Program-made: the position numbers and the translations under genes | The notes under the pieces: model-generated | The model's input: only the letters and a program-made list of their open reading frames with translations | Told to the model about the DNA's origin: nothing | Database searches by the model: none | NCBI GenBank assembly: GCA_009763385.1 | Contig: CM019823.1 | Span: 178,003,486-178,067,485 of the forward strand | DNA from: Coix lacryma-jobi var. lacryma-jobi | Taxonomy: Eukaryota > Streptophyta > Magnoliopsida > Poales > Poaceae | Length of the DNA: 64,000 nucleotides | Reading direction: 5' to 3' | Shown: piece after piece, positions 33,059 to 46,430 of the stretch | Layout: every line of letters begins with the position of its first letter | Position numbering within the stretch: the stretch's first letter is position 1

Positions 33059-36000
33059 TCAGCAGTAGAACATAACATCCTTCACGTTGTCCTTGATCTT
33101 CGGAAGTTGGCGCACCTCCACAGGCCCCTCCCGAGCTACTGTCTGCCCGCTGCTGCCAGGGGTTGAGCCGCCGTCTGAGCTTTCTCCTTCCACATAGTAG
33201 CGTGCACGGAATGCGGCAAGGTGAGCGTAGTAGGCTGGCGGGACTGGAAAGCAAAGACCACCCCATTAGTGATGACTGGTAACCAACTATTTTGCCAACA
33301 AAAGAGCACAAGGAAATGACACGTGGTTCAAGAAAATAGTTGTTCATATGATAGTTAGAGCTGTACAGGGCAACAATAGGACTAATAAGAACAAAGAAAC
33401 AATGATGAGATAAAGATGGTGTTAGAGCTGACAACAATGTCCTTGATTATTTATTTCAATGTAAATTTAGATAACACATTGCACAGACATAGATACCATT
33501 CGTGTTCACTCATTGAATAAAACTACATTGCACATTAGCACGGGTTGAGAATACAACAACAATTTAAAACAAAAATGCTGCCAATGTGTTCACTCATCGA
33601 ACCACTACTCCCATTTGCAGTTAAAATCATATCAAAGAGCTTAAAATTTTCTCGTGTTTCAAGCAAACAAGGAAACAGCTCATATCAATCAAAGCTTCAG
33701 CTGAGCAGATCATGATAGAAGATAGAAAATGGGATAGAATAGGAACTTACCCACTGATACAGCACGGGTGCAACGGGCATAGCTGCATTTCATCAATTAA
33801 CAATAGAGATGTTAGGTAAATCAAAGAGTCAGAGAGAGAGAGAGAGAGAGGTTTTGAACTTACGTGTAGCAAAGATTGTTGGTCAGTGACTGCAGTGCAT
33901 CAGCAGTAAAACTATTCTCATCATAGAGGACATGGTAATGGGTGGGCCGACTTGTTCCCTGACAAGAAATATTTTTGACGCTCAATATATGATGAGTGCT
34001 GTTCTGGAAAAAAAAAATGTGCATCAAGTACCAACATACCTGAATACCAGCATGACTACACAAGTAGAAATCAAACTCAGTAGGATGGCAAATCTGTTGG
34101 TCAACCACAGTTCCTGCAGCACAAGGCACAAAATAACCCCAGATCAGCAAACGTTTACAGAAGCAGCAGCTCTATGAACTCAATAGCAGTGACACCAAAA
34201 CACTAACCGGGGAGAATGTTTCCACTTTTGTCAGTCATACAACGCCTTCCATGAACCTCAGGGAAAAGCCTTGTGTGATGTCTTTTCTGGACAACCACAA
34301 ATGTGACTGGAGGTAGATATCCCTCCTCCAAAGAAGCACAAGCCTTGAAACGGAAAGGGACACAACCATTGACATGGGCATATGACAAATTACAATGCTG
34401 GAAATCATACCTTTCTGATGGCATCCATTTCATGAAGAAGTACATGGCTGAATTGACCTTCACTTACACCATCCCTGTATAGGCGTGATAAATCAATATA
34501 CTTCACTCAATAGCGTAGAAAAAATGAACCAAAAACAGGAATCTGGAACACATACCTATAGAATATTATCCTCTCAGGCCTTCTGTTTGTCTTCCTGCGG
34601 AAAGCAATCAGTAGCTCCCTGCAAACAAGACCATGTCAGTTACACAGATAAACCATTTGATAACTAACAATAGGTCAACTCAGATCAATCAAAAACTTGC
34701 CTGATCATGCCACCATTAACATTGTGCCCCTTCTGCGGATCCTTAGTGACAGTAAACAAATCTTCTATTATCTCTTGTCGGTGTGGTTGAGCAGAAACCA
34801 GGCCTCTGTACTTGGTGATTTCTGGCCAGTCCATTGATGCCACCACCTACACAATTTCAACGAAAGTTAAAGTTAGCAGCATGATAACTTATTTTTACAT
34901 AGCTCAGATTGCACTAAATTATGACAGGAATATCACATTGTAAGCAAATCATATAACTGAAATATGATTGAAAACTTGACAGTTATAAGAAGAAACTAAC
35001 AGCAGCAATGGATGATGCAGAGTCCTCTCCTGGCGGGGGATGTGTGACATCTGCACCAAAGATGATTGTTGGGACTTCTGACACAAAGGGTATGCCATTG
35101 CGGACAAAGGCTCGCTCAAGAACCGTGTTGCGCCCACCAACCTACTTAAATGAAAGGAATTAATACATTCCTGCATGAAAGAACCAAAACAAAAACAAAA
35201 AAAAAAACTTAATGCAAAAAACATAGGTTTTCAGACCTTGACATTGATTTTGAGTGCAACATTTTCCAAATATTGCTTGTTTGGCCTGCTAGCATGCCTT
35301 GGCAAGCAACACTGAGATACAATTCCAATGTCAGTCTCACAGACTCTTTTGATTTTACCTGCAAAGGAGAGTCATTTATATAACAAAAAACCTAATAAAT
35401 TGTAAAGGTGTGTATGACCCAGACCGAGAGACAAGTATGCATACCATAAGAACCACTAACTTCAGGCAGAATTACGATTAGAAGCTGCAGCTGATTTCCC
35501 ACTCCTTGTTGGGCAAGCATCTGTGTGGCTCTCCTGTGTACATCTCTCAAAGCATTCTCTATATGGTTAGGAGCTGAAGACTTGACATCAACAAATGGAC
35601 GTGGATTGACAACCTACATGGATGATTAGAAGTTAACTTCAATGTTTAATGAACTGTCTGGAATGACTTGAGAACACATACTGATAGTAAAGATCTTACC
35701 ATTCCAGTTGCATTGCACATATGAGTCAGATCCATACAGAACCTCTGTACCTCATCAGGACGCATGCGAGAAAAGTTCAAACAAGTCCAGTTATCAATAG
35801 TTCCTCCATTGATCATTTTCTGGAAAAGGGTACCAGAACAATGGTCAAAAAGCTTTGTTACATCTAAAAAGACTGGTCTAGAAAAAACAGTAATAATAGG
35901 TTTCAGCATTAAACAAAAAGACACATATAAAAGCTTGACAAACAGTGCACAAAGATGCTGGACAAGTTCACAATAAATTTATTAACAATGATGGCAATGC

Positions 36001-39000
36001 TCAACTAATTTCAGAGATAAATTTATAGGTAAGAACAAGGTGTCACCTTATTGATCATGTTCCATTGTCCAACACTAGGCGCACAAGTTTTCTCCCTACC
36101 AGAGTCATGATATTTCAACTGAAATACAACAAAGAAACTGATTATTCCTCAAAGAACAAAACAAAAGTGATTCATGGACACTAATCTTTTAGCAAGGAAA
36201 TTTTTTTAGCAGAGTTACCAGGGGTGGAGGCAGCACACGTGCTGGAACAGTCACTAGATCACTGCTAACTTTGATGCCAAACTCCTGAGCGAACCTATCA
36301 TCTGCATACTTGTTATGCAAAACCATCTATGCAGCACATAAGAAAATTTGTCATTAGAAATGATACCTGCAGAGATAATAATTATTCTAACAAACAGCAG
36401 AGGAATAAGGGTCCAGAAGCGTACATCACGTATGCTCTGCTCCCTCTCTTGGGGACGTTTACATGTTGCTCTAAGTATGTTGGTCACTTGTTTGTCATTA
36501 AGCTTCTTAGAGTATCTCTGCCCTTCTACAATCTTGCAAACCTACAACCATTTTTTTTAAAAAAACAATGAACATAACATGAATAATTCAAGTACTACTG
36601 AATGACCATGGATACGGTACCTCCATAGGCAAATATACAGGTCGTGAATCACTGCCAGCCTGAAGACAAGGCCAAGAACCATACTTCAAATTGCAGTTGT
36701 ATTTGTCCCAGAAGTATTGCACAACAGTCTTTCTTGTTCCTTTGTCATCAACAGGAAATCTAAAATGACAAAAAGGAGCAGTAAGATGATAACACAGATC
36801 GTTCAAATTGTGATAATTGTAATACCACAACTATTTAGCAGTTAGTAAGTGATTGTGCCAGTAATTCAGAATTAATGTTCATTAGTGAACACAAATCATA
36901 AACGTCAACCTCAGACTAAATAGTCTCTCAACATATTTGTTACTCCTAGACCCTGTCTTTATACCTTGCCTACATACACCCACTTACAAACATGCACAAA
37001 ATACTCAAGGCATACCTTCTAAAGATTATTCTTAGTATTAACATTCCAGAACATAAATGCTGTACAGAGAATGGAAAAAAAGGGCAGCATTTGCATATAG
37101 ATACTTACATCAGCTGGCTCATAGCGATGGAAGTAACCCCTGTTATCTTGTATCTTCTGATTTGATCCTGTTGGTGAGTTGTTTCAATGCGAACTCCGCG
37201 CAATGCTTTCTTTATCTGAACACAATTAAGGTCATATAAGAGTACTAAAAAAAGGAGCCAATACAATGATGCACTGTACAATACGTTTTCTAGATTATCA
37301 GTGTAAAAACATTACCTTCACACGATCTCTGTCTGACAAAGGCCGAGATGTATCACGCAAGTTCAGGAACTCCTCCACAAATTGGATAACTGTCACAGGC
37401 TTAAAAAAGGATGTTGCTGATATGTCTGCAAAAGGCAACATAAACCAATGTTAATTACCAAAACATATCAAACAAAAGGCACGGGCCACCAAAAACATAA
37501 ACAGGGCATTACCTATATTCAGTGAAAGCCCCATTTGTGTTGGGCGCAGGCTTTGGTAGTAACCCCTCCAACACTCAAGCCCCTCACCAATGTCCCCTCT
37601 GTGACCAAAAGTAGTAGAGAAAAAGGATCTGGACACCGTGACATAACTGCAGTGACATTTTTTTTACCAAAAAATTGTCAGTACCCTGAATAGAAGATTA
37701 CTCAAGCAAAATTCAAAGCAGAAACTTGAGTGTAGCTATTATACTTCCAAGATGGTGACTCCCTGAGGACAACATCAAGTACTTGTATGGTTTCTTGAGG
37801 CATATCCCTCTGTCTTCCACAGAGAAATTGCTGAAGGTGGTACAAATCTGTTCTACCAGCAATACGAATTGTGATTTTGTACTCTCTCTCCGCCCTGTAA
37901 ATTGAAAAGGATTAATATGTGCAGTTGAGAAATAACTTTCATGTACTACTGAAAAGTGGACCAAAATAGGATCTGGGAAGACCTTTCTTTGTCCTTCTTT
38001 TCTGGATCAACCAGCATAACCACAAACTCCTCTGATTCAAAAGGAAGTGAACCAGCAGTATAAAGACTCTTCCTTCCATCATAGGCAGGCAATTTGCCAC
38101 CCAGAGCTGTCTTCCCATGCAGTTTGATGAGTTCATTGAGAACTTCCCGGTTTGTTGCTCTTGACTTTGACTCAGGATTAATAGAAACCTAAAAGACACA
38201 TAAACACCAGGCAAAATGAATCATAATCTTTTTATTGAGATCAACTAGACCATGGTTTCACACATGACAGCACACAAATAATCACTAAAAAGATAGTATC
38301 CTTAGTGAAAGGATAATGAAATTATCATCCATAGATGCAGTAAGTAAACAAGAAAGCATAACATGTCGCTTATCCTAGGGTTAAGAAAATGTGAAGCAAC
38401 TTACATTAAAGTATGAAGGAAATTGTCAAGTTGCAGGTGGATTGACGAGCCAATTAAACTAGTGTGGGGTTGAAAGAGCATTTGCATTTTGAGTGGTGGC
38501 CATGGTTCTAGTTGCTTTGGGACTGTCTCCAACAAAGCAGACCTAAATACGACACCCATTCCAGATTTTGGGTTAGGCACAGGAAAGGATCACGCACCCA
38601 TTAATCAGCCCTCTCCAACAGTGACAACGCAAAAGCAGAAGACGAAGATGCGGCGCCGTGCGCAAAACGCGGCTGCGCTCCTCCTCGACGATGAAGTAGG
38701 CGGCCGGCGGCGAGGGAACCAGATCTGGCGAGCGGGCCACCTCGGCGGCAGCGGCGGCATGCACGGGCGGCCGGCATGGAGGCCTAGCCGCACGTGGGCG
38801 CGATGCCCGCGCCAGGCCGCGGGAGGGCGGTGCCTCGCAGGCTCGCAGGGGTGCGCGGGCAGTAGAACGCTAGGGAGGCGCCGGGGGTGGGATCCAGCAG
38901 CGGGGCCCGGGCTGGCAGGAGTGGGAGTGGGCTGTGGGCGTGCGGGTGGAAGAAGAGGATGGAGAGGGAGGACCCGGCCGCTCCACCGGAGGAGAATTGC

Positions 39001-41750
39001 GTAGCGTGGAGGGTGTTGGTGGTTGGGGGCCGAACTAGGCCCGTGGGCCGGGCTTGTTTGCTTTTCAATTCACACTAGTACGTGCTACACTTTTTTTTTG
39101 AATCTGAGTACGTGCTACACTTGTGTATAAACAGGTCAGAAAAGATAATAAAATAAAGCAACTGCATAGTTGAACAACACATTAATTAATTTAAAGAAGC
39201 TTTAGCTTGAAACAGCCCCGTACTGCAGTGATAATAATAAAATTGCAATCTAATACATTAAATTGACTACTAATAACCGGGAAGAAAAGCATCTACAAAA
39301 CACAGTTCACTGAGAAACCCTTCGCCCGAAAATTTACTGCGTTCAAATAGCACGGTAAAATGTATATGTACCAAAGAAAAATTACCGTGGTCCCCCTCGT
39401 GCAAGGACAAGGTAAATTTTTGTGGTCAATCGAAGATGAGAAAACTCCAAGAAGAGTTCCAAAAAGGAAACAACACAAAGAATCTCCCCCTCTCGTACAG
39501 ACAGGCCCGTCGACAGGTAGCACGGGCAAGTCTCCTGAGCAGTATGCTGCAGAACATGGGATGCACACTGTAGAAACCCCACAACGGATCTGACCGTGTT
39601 CTAAAAGCAAAAGTCCAGCTGGTAGTGGTAGGCTTCAAAAACCAAGAGATTGCCAAAGAAGAGCAACAACAAAAAAGCGGACAAAAGTAACAGAGATGCC
39701 AAATATGTACTACCATGCAAGAACGCAGCAGCTGTTTCATCTAAAGCTGCTACTACAATGGCAGGCAAACAAAAGAACACAAATCCCCAACTTGGCACAA
39801 CCGTCGTCTGCAGAAGATGCAGGGATATGCATGACGATGCATCTGCATTATTGCTTCACCAGATTTTGGTTCATCGATGGATGGCCATCTCTCAAGAACC
39901 ACATATATGGAACTGAAAGCAAGTTCCATGTGTATACAAAGCTCAAGTCAAAAAGCTAAAACCAAGAAGCACAAAAACTGCATCTGACAAACCAGAAAGG
40001 AAAGAAGGAAAAGGAAAACAGATAAAGACAGCTCTCGGCTGGGGCCTTTCTGCGCAACAATGAAACATTTTGGAGTATATGTGTTGCACTTGCACAACAC
40101 GAGGCTGACTGCAAGCCGAGAGAGGTTCAGTGGCAACTAGTAGTTTCAAATGAAAAAGGCGTAGACCCAACAGGAAAACAAAAAAGATTCGAAAAGAAAA
40201 CCCCTACTGTTGAAAGCTGAAAAAGCTTGTGCTCAAACAACAGCGAAAGAACGCACACCAAACGGATGCAACTCTGCCAGTAGATGCAGATCGATACGAT
40301 TTCCAATGCATCTGCGCAGTGATTTTTCCGATTTCTTGTTCAGGCTGAGCCTTTTACGGAACAGGGCACTGATCTGCAGTCCACTTCCTCAAGAAACAGT
40401 CCAAAAACAAGAGCAGAAAAACATTCAGAGAAAGCCGCCTGCCATTTTTTTCTTTTCAAAGGCGTGGGTGCTGTTTGCAGAACAACCTCTCATGGACTGC
40501 AGAGATGGCCAGATGCACAGATGAATAGCAGTCCCATCACCGAGGCAACAGCAGCACCACCACGGACAAGAAACCGAGGGCAAAGAGAAAACACGGGCTT
40601 TGATGCAGAGAGCCACGAACAGAAGCCCCACATGAACGTGCATATAGCATAGCACTGGAAGTGCAAGATGTTCATGTGCTAGTAGCCCAACGTTCCACAG
40701 AAACGAGAAACCACAAGAACAAAGAGCAGAAACACTGGATCTGACGGATGAAGAACCAAAAAAAAAGGGCAGGAAACAAAACGAGATCGAGCAGACCAGA
40801 CCATCATCACACGCTGCATGTTATCACGTCAGACGTACGCATCCATATCCCATACGTACTCGCGCACACAAGACCACCAGATCTTACCAAACATGCATGG
40901 ACACGATATACTAGCTAGTACATGATGAGGGAGGGGAGATGGGAAGGAGGGAGGGCTAGCTCACATCATAGTGGAACAAGTTGTTGTCGGCGACCTTGAC
41001 GAGGAAGTGGTTCGCGCGGATGACCACCTTTTTCCCCACGGTGGCGAGGCCCGGCCGAGCAGGGTGCGCGAGCCCCTTCTTGGAGACCGGCGCCAGGTCG
41101 AGGTCCGACGACTCGTCCGCGCCGGCAGCAGCCGTCCCCTGCGCTGCCGCCACGGCCGGTGCCAGCGCGGTCTCGGAGACGAACAGCTTCTTCTCGACCT
41201 CCTTCGCCAGCGCCGCGGGCGACGGCGCGGAGGCGGCGGCTGGGGCCGGCTCCGACGCCGGCGTGGAGGCGCTCTGCGGCGCCGGCTGGCGTGGATGAGG
41301 CGCCGGAGTGGAAGGCGGGGCAGCCGGCGACGTCGTCGTCGTCGAGGATGGTGGCGGCGCCCTGATAGTGACCGGGGTTGGCCGAGGCGGAGGCGAGAAG
41401 GAGACATGGGGGGCCGCTGGCGCGGGCGCGGGCGCGGGCGCCCTGAACACGGCCGCTTGCCCGGACGGCCGGTACACGGCCATCGGCACCCCGTACGCGC
41501 CCTGGTGCGGCAGCACCATGGGCCCGCGGTAGCCGCCCATCGGCACCGGGACCGGGTACGGCGCCGGCGCCGGCGTCACCGGGCGAGGCGTGGAAGGCGG
41601 TGGCGGCCAGATGAAGGTGCGGCCGCCGCCGCCGCCGCCCCCGCCACCGCCGCTGCCTCCGGATCCCCCGGCTCCTCCGCGGCCGTACGGCGGGCGCTGG
41701 TCCCCGCGGTCGCCGCCGCGGCCTCCCCGGCCGCCGCCGCGGTAAGCCAT
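33059..41750 (-). CDS. AGO5: Argonaute, AGO5/MEL1 clade, with a one-base frameshift in exon 10
   Basis: Twenty-two exons run from ATG 41750-41748 to TGA 33061-33059; exon 1 is 41750-40965 and exon 2 starts at 38188. Without the frameshift there would be 1091 residues: Gly/Arg- then Pro/Ala-rich N-terminus, ArgoN, PAZ, MID and PIWI. Slicer residues are at Asp811 (FGADVTH), Glu852 (HRQEII), Asp898 (YRDGVSEG) and His1038 (YYAHLAAF), with the spacing of known slicers. The SSDGGSTPGSSG tail before the terminal VMFYC places it in the AGO5/MEL1 group, whose rice member binds germline phased small RNAs. Exon 10 (36119-36047) is 73 bp, not 72: an extra A after TGGAA gives TAA after residue 642, losing MID and PIWI. 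All other exons keep frame, so a sequencing error or a very recent lesion is likely. Confidence 0.9.
38460..39080. other. GC-rich block inside Argonaute intron 1
   Basis: Intron 1 (38189-40964) is otherwise AT-rich, but this block is CpG-rich and has CTCCAACA-type words seen at ends of several grass elements. It has no recognisable protein. At its right a 16-bp word containing GTACGTGCTACACTT is repeated (39079-39095 and 39107-39122) around a T-run, resembling a tiny retroposed insertion. Confidence 0.35.
39123..40964. other. Remainder of Argonaute intron 1
   Basis: Purine-rich sequence with no conserved coding potential and no recognised element. The exon 1 donor is GAT|GTGAGC at 40964. Confidence 0.6.
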
Positions 41751-41866
41751 GGGAGAAGGGTTGAGTCAGAGGCTCTGGGGCTGGTGGTTTCCCTTGGCAG
41801 TGGATAGGAACGAGGGAAAGCAGAGGAGAGGGGAGTGGGTGAGCAGGTGAGGGGGAGAGAGGCCTG

Positions 41867-41874
41867 CTATATAG
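41867..41874 (-). promoter_or_regulatory. TATA box candidate of the Argonaute gene
   Basis: CTATATAG on the minus strand lies about 117 bp upstream of the ATG, in a CT-rich core promoter. Transcription from about 30 bp further would give a leader of roughly 90 bases. Confidence 0.55.
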
Positions 41875-42399
41875 GCGGAGAGGGCGAGGAAACCCTGGAG
41901 CCATGAGCCGCGGGGCGTGGAGCGAAGGTGGAGCACGTACGCCGTCCCCAGTCTCCGCTCACCGCAACGGTAGCTTTACCGCGCTCTGAGTGTGTCCGTA
42001 CGAGCGCTTAATCGGGATTAGCGACTGACTTGATGATCAAGGAACATTAATGCAACAGAAAGAAGCCAGTGGATGCTTAGGTCTTTCTTAATAATTTTAC
42101 TGGGGGCCGGGGGCCAGGGTCTTTGTTAATTAATTAGACTGGCAGGATGCTTGGATCCAGGTGGTATGGACCGGGTGTATGGACATGGTGCACAGATGCA
42201 TGGACAGGACAAGGGAGTGGTGTGAGAATAGACATTTTTGCCCTTGACGACTATGCTTGGCATGTTGGGGACGTGAATAACAGTTAGGCCCTTAGGTTTT
42301 CCAGATATGAAGTTCACTTTGGTTCCTCACTTCCTCTCAAGTTTGAAATGTGCCGAACTAGCTAGAAGTATTGAAGATTTTTTTTTAGCTTTTGTTTCA
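41875..42399 (-). promoter_or_regulatory. Upstream region of the Argonaute gene
   Basis: The proximal ~130 bp are GC-rich and the rest is mixed. No transposon end is evident until the repeated block begins near 42400. Boundaries of the functional promoter cannot be set from sequence. Confidence 0.35.
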
Positions 42400-42726
42400 G
42401 ATCTAAAGGTTGTTTCAGATCTAGAGGTTGAGTTGGCTTTCCATGCATGTGTGTCATCCTATGTTAACAGCGAGTCATAAAATCATGCACGGTTACTTGC
42501 AGAATAGTACTTACTAGACAAACAAAATTGTTCAAAAGCCCCGATCAAATTAATTCGATAATGTGTACTATAGATTATTGGACAAGCAGCATCTTGTCAT
42601 CTATCCATCTGTTGTGTACGTGTTTTGTTCGTCCTTCTCCTTCCCGTGTACAGTACACAGTAGTACTATTCGATCATTTTGAACCAGCTAGCATTCGATT
42701 TTCATTTGAACGTTAGTCATCATCGT

Positions 42727-43345
42727 ACGGTGCGGCAAGTGCCAATTTGAATCAACAGTTGAGCAGTCTCATCTCTCCGCTGGAGATGCCACACACACGT
42801 TTGGATGCACGGCACCAAGGCCACATGACCGGCAGCGGCAGGCGCTGCAGGGGGTTGCCTGCCAGCAGAGAGCAGCTGGTCGGGGGCTGCACCGCTGCAG
42901 CAGCGCGCGTCCTGCCAACAAACGGCAAGGGCGAGTGCGGCCGCGAGGCCTCCTTTTGCCGGGCGCGCGGGCCGCGGCCGCCGTACCGTGCCCGCTGGTG
43001 GTGGTGGGGAAAAGTACGCAGCTAGGGGCTAGCAGCTAGCTAGGGCACGGTGGTGCGGGGCCGTGCTGCATTCGTGCGAGTGTGCGACGGATCGAACCCT
43101 GGCCGATCGGCACGGCACCATGCATGCATATGCGCGCGCAGGCGAAGCCGAAGCCACGCAGCAGCAGCATCGGAGCCTGCTGCTGCTGCTGCTGCCTCGC
43201 ACGCTCGGTTCGCACGTACGTGAATACGGGCATACGGCCGTTCAGATTGCATCAACACGTAAGAGATCTTGAGGCGCGGCAGCCACGAGGCCTGACCAGC
43301 AGCAAAGCTAGCCGCGAACCGGGGGCGTGTCCTCTTCCTGGCTAG
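42727..43345 (+). repeat. GC-rich module, copy A of three
   Basis: It shares with copies B and C the words GGCCACATGACCGG, AGAGAGCAGCTGGTCGGGGG and GCGCGCGTCC in the same order, and with copy B a GCAGCAGCAGCATCGGA followed by CTGCTGCTGCTG. No conserved reading frame is seen across copies. Confidence 0.75.
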
Positions 43346-43516
43346 CTTGCTACGGAGTACGTACTAGAGCTCCAAGCAATTTGCACCTTTTGATCGGGGT
43401 GCATTATTGTTGGTCTGATTCGATTGAAAAAACACGAAACATCGTGTGCTCTGTCGTTAGTCGTTATTCAAACTTGTTTAACTTAGGGCAACAAACGTAT
43501 ATCAGACCGGGGATTT

Positions 43517-43752
43517 GGCCTTGTTTAGATTGCATCAAAGTTCTAACTTTTTTCACACTCTCTCCATCTTTGGACGCATGCATATAGATCATTAAATGTT
43601 GGTAAAAATAAATAACTAATTGCACAGGTTAGTTGTAAATCACGAGACGAATCTTTTGAACCTAGTTAGCACATGATTGAACAATATTTGTCAAATACAA
43701 ACGCAAGTGTTACAGTAGCAAAGTTGAAAAAAATCAGCATCTAAACAAGGCC
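43517..43752. mobile_element. MITE with GGCCTTGTTTAGAT ends
   Basis: Inverted ends GGCCTTGTTTAGATTGCATC and GCATCTAAACAAGGCC enclose 236 bp. A clean target duplication is not visible. Related to 45368-45653. Confidence 0.65.
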
Positions 43753-45063
43753 TAGGTCTCCTCCCAAGCAGATGCTTTGTCTCAACGTCACCTCAGTCCG
43801 CCTTGCGGATGCTTTGCCGATGGGAATACGTTGGTTCGTGTGACAGATACTTTGTCGTCAGCTCACTTATTGGGTCTCTCCTCTGGTAGATAACCTGTCA
43901 TCGATCTCATTGGCGGATGCTTTGTTGTTAACATCGCCTCGGTCCTCGTGGATGCTTTTTGGGTCTCTTTTTAATTGCATTCGCATCGTTTATGCTTCTT
44001 GTGAGTTTCTTTTTCTTCCAAAAATCGGTGACATAATTCTACCATGCAAATATATTCATAGACAGAGGAGAAAAAAAGCCAAAGTACAAACAAAAAGAGG
44101 ATCGGAAAAAACTACAACAAAAGGCCCAAATGAAGATTTTAGCCCATCAAAGCAAAAAAAGGATTAAGACATAGACAAAGTTTCTTTTAACCACTTGGCT
44201 CTTTAAGTTTGTCAACCTCTGTCAATCGATTTTTAAAGACAATCGCTTAGAATAGCCACATACCTCTATTAATTGCGATTTTCAGAGAAAGTCATCTTAA
44301 GATCCTCGTTGACAACCACCTCTTAATTAAATCGATTTTAAGAGGCCTCCTAGAGGCTGATAGACTGTCTAGCCATTTACAGATCAAGGCAGTCTCTAGA
44401 TGTGTTTGGCTCTGTTAATTAGAGAGATTGTCTCTTAATCGTTTTTGTGGTAGCGAGTCTTATGTGTAAATTTGTTATATCGAAGTTTGTACTTAAATTG
44501 ACACAAAAATATTCTAAAGTCGTTCCTCCCTAATACTCCATTTACTACAAAGTATCCACATTACTTGCAATATAAAGTACACATTTTGCTACATGGTCTC
44601 TACGCATATAAGTTTCTCACGATAATCGAGAATTACACTACTACTACATTAGCACTTTTCACACAGTTAGTTCGATCGCCAAATAACATTTTCCAAATGA
44701 AGGTCACTGTTAATCATTATTAACAAAGAGGTCATAAGGCTGCCTCTGAAAATGACATTTCTAGTGGACGACGACGGATTACAACGTCCGTCTCTGAAAA
44801 TAAATAAAAGTTACGGCTCTAGCTTTTCATGTAACCACCCGTGTAAAAATTACATGTCTAGTTGTTGGTTTGTCATGCATGTGTGCCACTCCATGTAAAC
44901 ACTCATAAAATCATGCATGGTCACTTGCAGACTAACACTAGTATAGACTAAATATGCAAAATCCCCAATCAAGTACGTTCGATGATCAACTACAGTTTCT
45001 TGGTTAAGCATAATCATCCATCTGTTGTTTGCTCGTCCTTTATTTCCCGTGTAGATCGAGTAG
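43753..45063. other. AT-rich intergenic DNA leading into repeat unit B
   Basis: No gene. From about 44745 it resembles 46830-46990 and, in part, 42420-42510 (GACGACGGATTA, AGCTCTAGCTTTTCATGTAA, TCATAAAATCATGCA, CACTTGCAG words), the AT-rich arm of the triplicated unit. Confidence 0.5.
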
Positions 45064-45328
45064 TACTCTCTCAATCTTAAATTTAAATTATAAGTCATTC
45101 CAACTTTCTTAGAGTGTCAAAATATTTCAACTTTAACCAAATTATATAATAATAATATTTATGATATCAAATAAATATCATTCAGTTCTTTATTAATTAT
45201 ATTTTTTGGCATACCTATCTGATGTCATAAATTTATGTAATTTTTTTCTATAATTTTAGTTGAATTTGAGAATGTTTTGACTCTCCATAAAATATAGAAC
45301 GGTTTGTAAATTTAAAATGGAGAGAGTA
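45064..45328. mobile_element. Stowaway-like MITE
   Basis: It starts TACTCTCTCAATCTTAAATTT and ends AAATTTAAAATGGAGAGAGTA, inverted ends flanked by TA. Similar partial sequence occurs in unit C near 47925-48040. Confidence 0.6.
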
Positions 45329-45367
45329 TTTGACTTGAACCAGCATTTAATTTTCATTTGAACGTTA

Positions 45368-45653
45368 GGCCTTGTTTAGATGCAACCGGTTAGTTTTTTT
45401 TCTTAACTGTAGCACTTTCGTTGTTACACTCAAAATATTAACTTTTTTTCACTTTCTCCATCACATCAATGTTCGGACGCATGCATGAAGCATTAAATGT
45501 TGATAAAATAAATAACTAATTGTAGTTTTAGTATGTACATGTCGAGACGAATCTTTTGAGTCTACATAGTCCATATTTAGACAAAGTTTGTCAAATAACA
45601 ACAAAAATGCTATAGTTGAGAAAAAATCTCACCCTACGCATCTAAACAAGGCC
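45368..45653. mobile_element. Tourist-like MITE
   Basis: Ends GGCCTTGTTTAGATGC and GCATCTAAACAAGGCC are perfectly inverted and flanked by TTA (45365-45367, 45654-45656). Length 286 bp. Confidence 0.8.
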
Positions 45654-45668
45654 TTAGTCATCATACTA

Positions 45669-46430
45669 CGCACGTACGGTGCGTCAAATGGCAGTTTGAA
45701 TCAACAGTTCAACACGTATGGCTGGCAGCAAGGCACCGAGGCCACATGACCGGCCGGCCGCCGCCCGGGGTGGGAGGCAGGCGCTGCAGGGGCAGCCTGC
45801 CACAGCGTGGGAGGCAGGCGCTGCAGGGGCAGACTGCCACAGCCAGAGAGCAGCTGGTCGGGGGCTGCACCGCTGCAGTGCAGGCCTGCCAGGCGCGCGT
45901 CCCGCCAAGGGTGCGAAGGCTTCTTTTGCCGGGCGACCGCGCGGCGGGCCAGGGCCGCCGTACTTTACGCGAGCGCTTGTGCCGTCTCCGTGAAAGCGCC
46001 GCGCGGGGTTGGTGGTGGCCTGGTGGGGAAAAGCACGCAGCTAGCTAGGGCAGCGCGCGGTGCGGTGCGGGGAGTGCTGCGTACGCGCGACGGACCCGGA
46101 ACCGGCACGGCACCGTGCATACGCGCGAAGGACGCAGCAGCAGCATCGGATGGAGCCTGCTGCTGCTGCTGCCATGCGCAGGCGACGACGACGGCAGTGG
46201 CATGCACGGCAGCGCGCGCTCTCTCTCGTCTCGATCGTATGCTCGCACGGTCGTTTCGCACGTACTGGAGTACGTGCATATACGGCCGTTGATCGAGCAT
46301 GCGAGATGTCGACGACTGTCGTGGCGCAGGCCACGACCCATGAGGATGGACCACACCGGAGCCCGGAGGCAAGCAAGCTAGCCGCAGACGCGGACCGGAT
46401 GCCACCCCCCCTCTTCCTGGCTAGGCTTGG
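45669..46430 (+). repeat. GC-rich module, copy B of three
   Basis: Homologous to copies A and C by shared ordered words. It contains an internal direct duplication of about 48 bp (GGGAGGCAGGCGCTGCAGGG at about 45771 and 45809). It ends, like copy A, in CTCTTCCTGGCTAG. Confidence 0.75.

Noticed and set aside
38489..39004. 171-residue ORF in Argonaute intron 1
   Set aside because: Gly/Arg-rich translation of a CpG-rich block with no recognisable domain; no splice or promoter support.
40961..41904. Long ORFs on both strands and several frames over Argonaute exon 1
   Set aside because: GC-rich low-complexity sequence gives open shadow frames; only the frame starting at 41750 continues in phase into the Argonaute exons.
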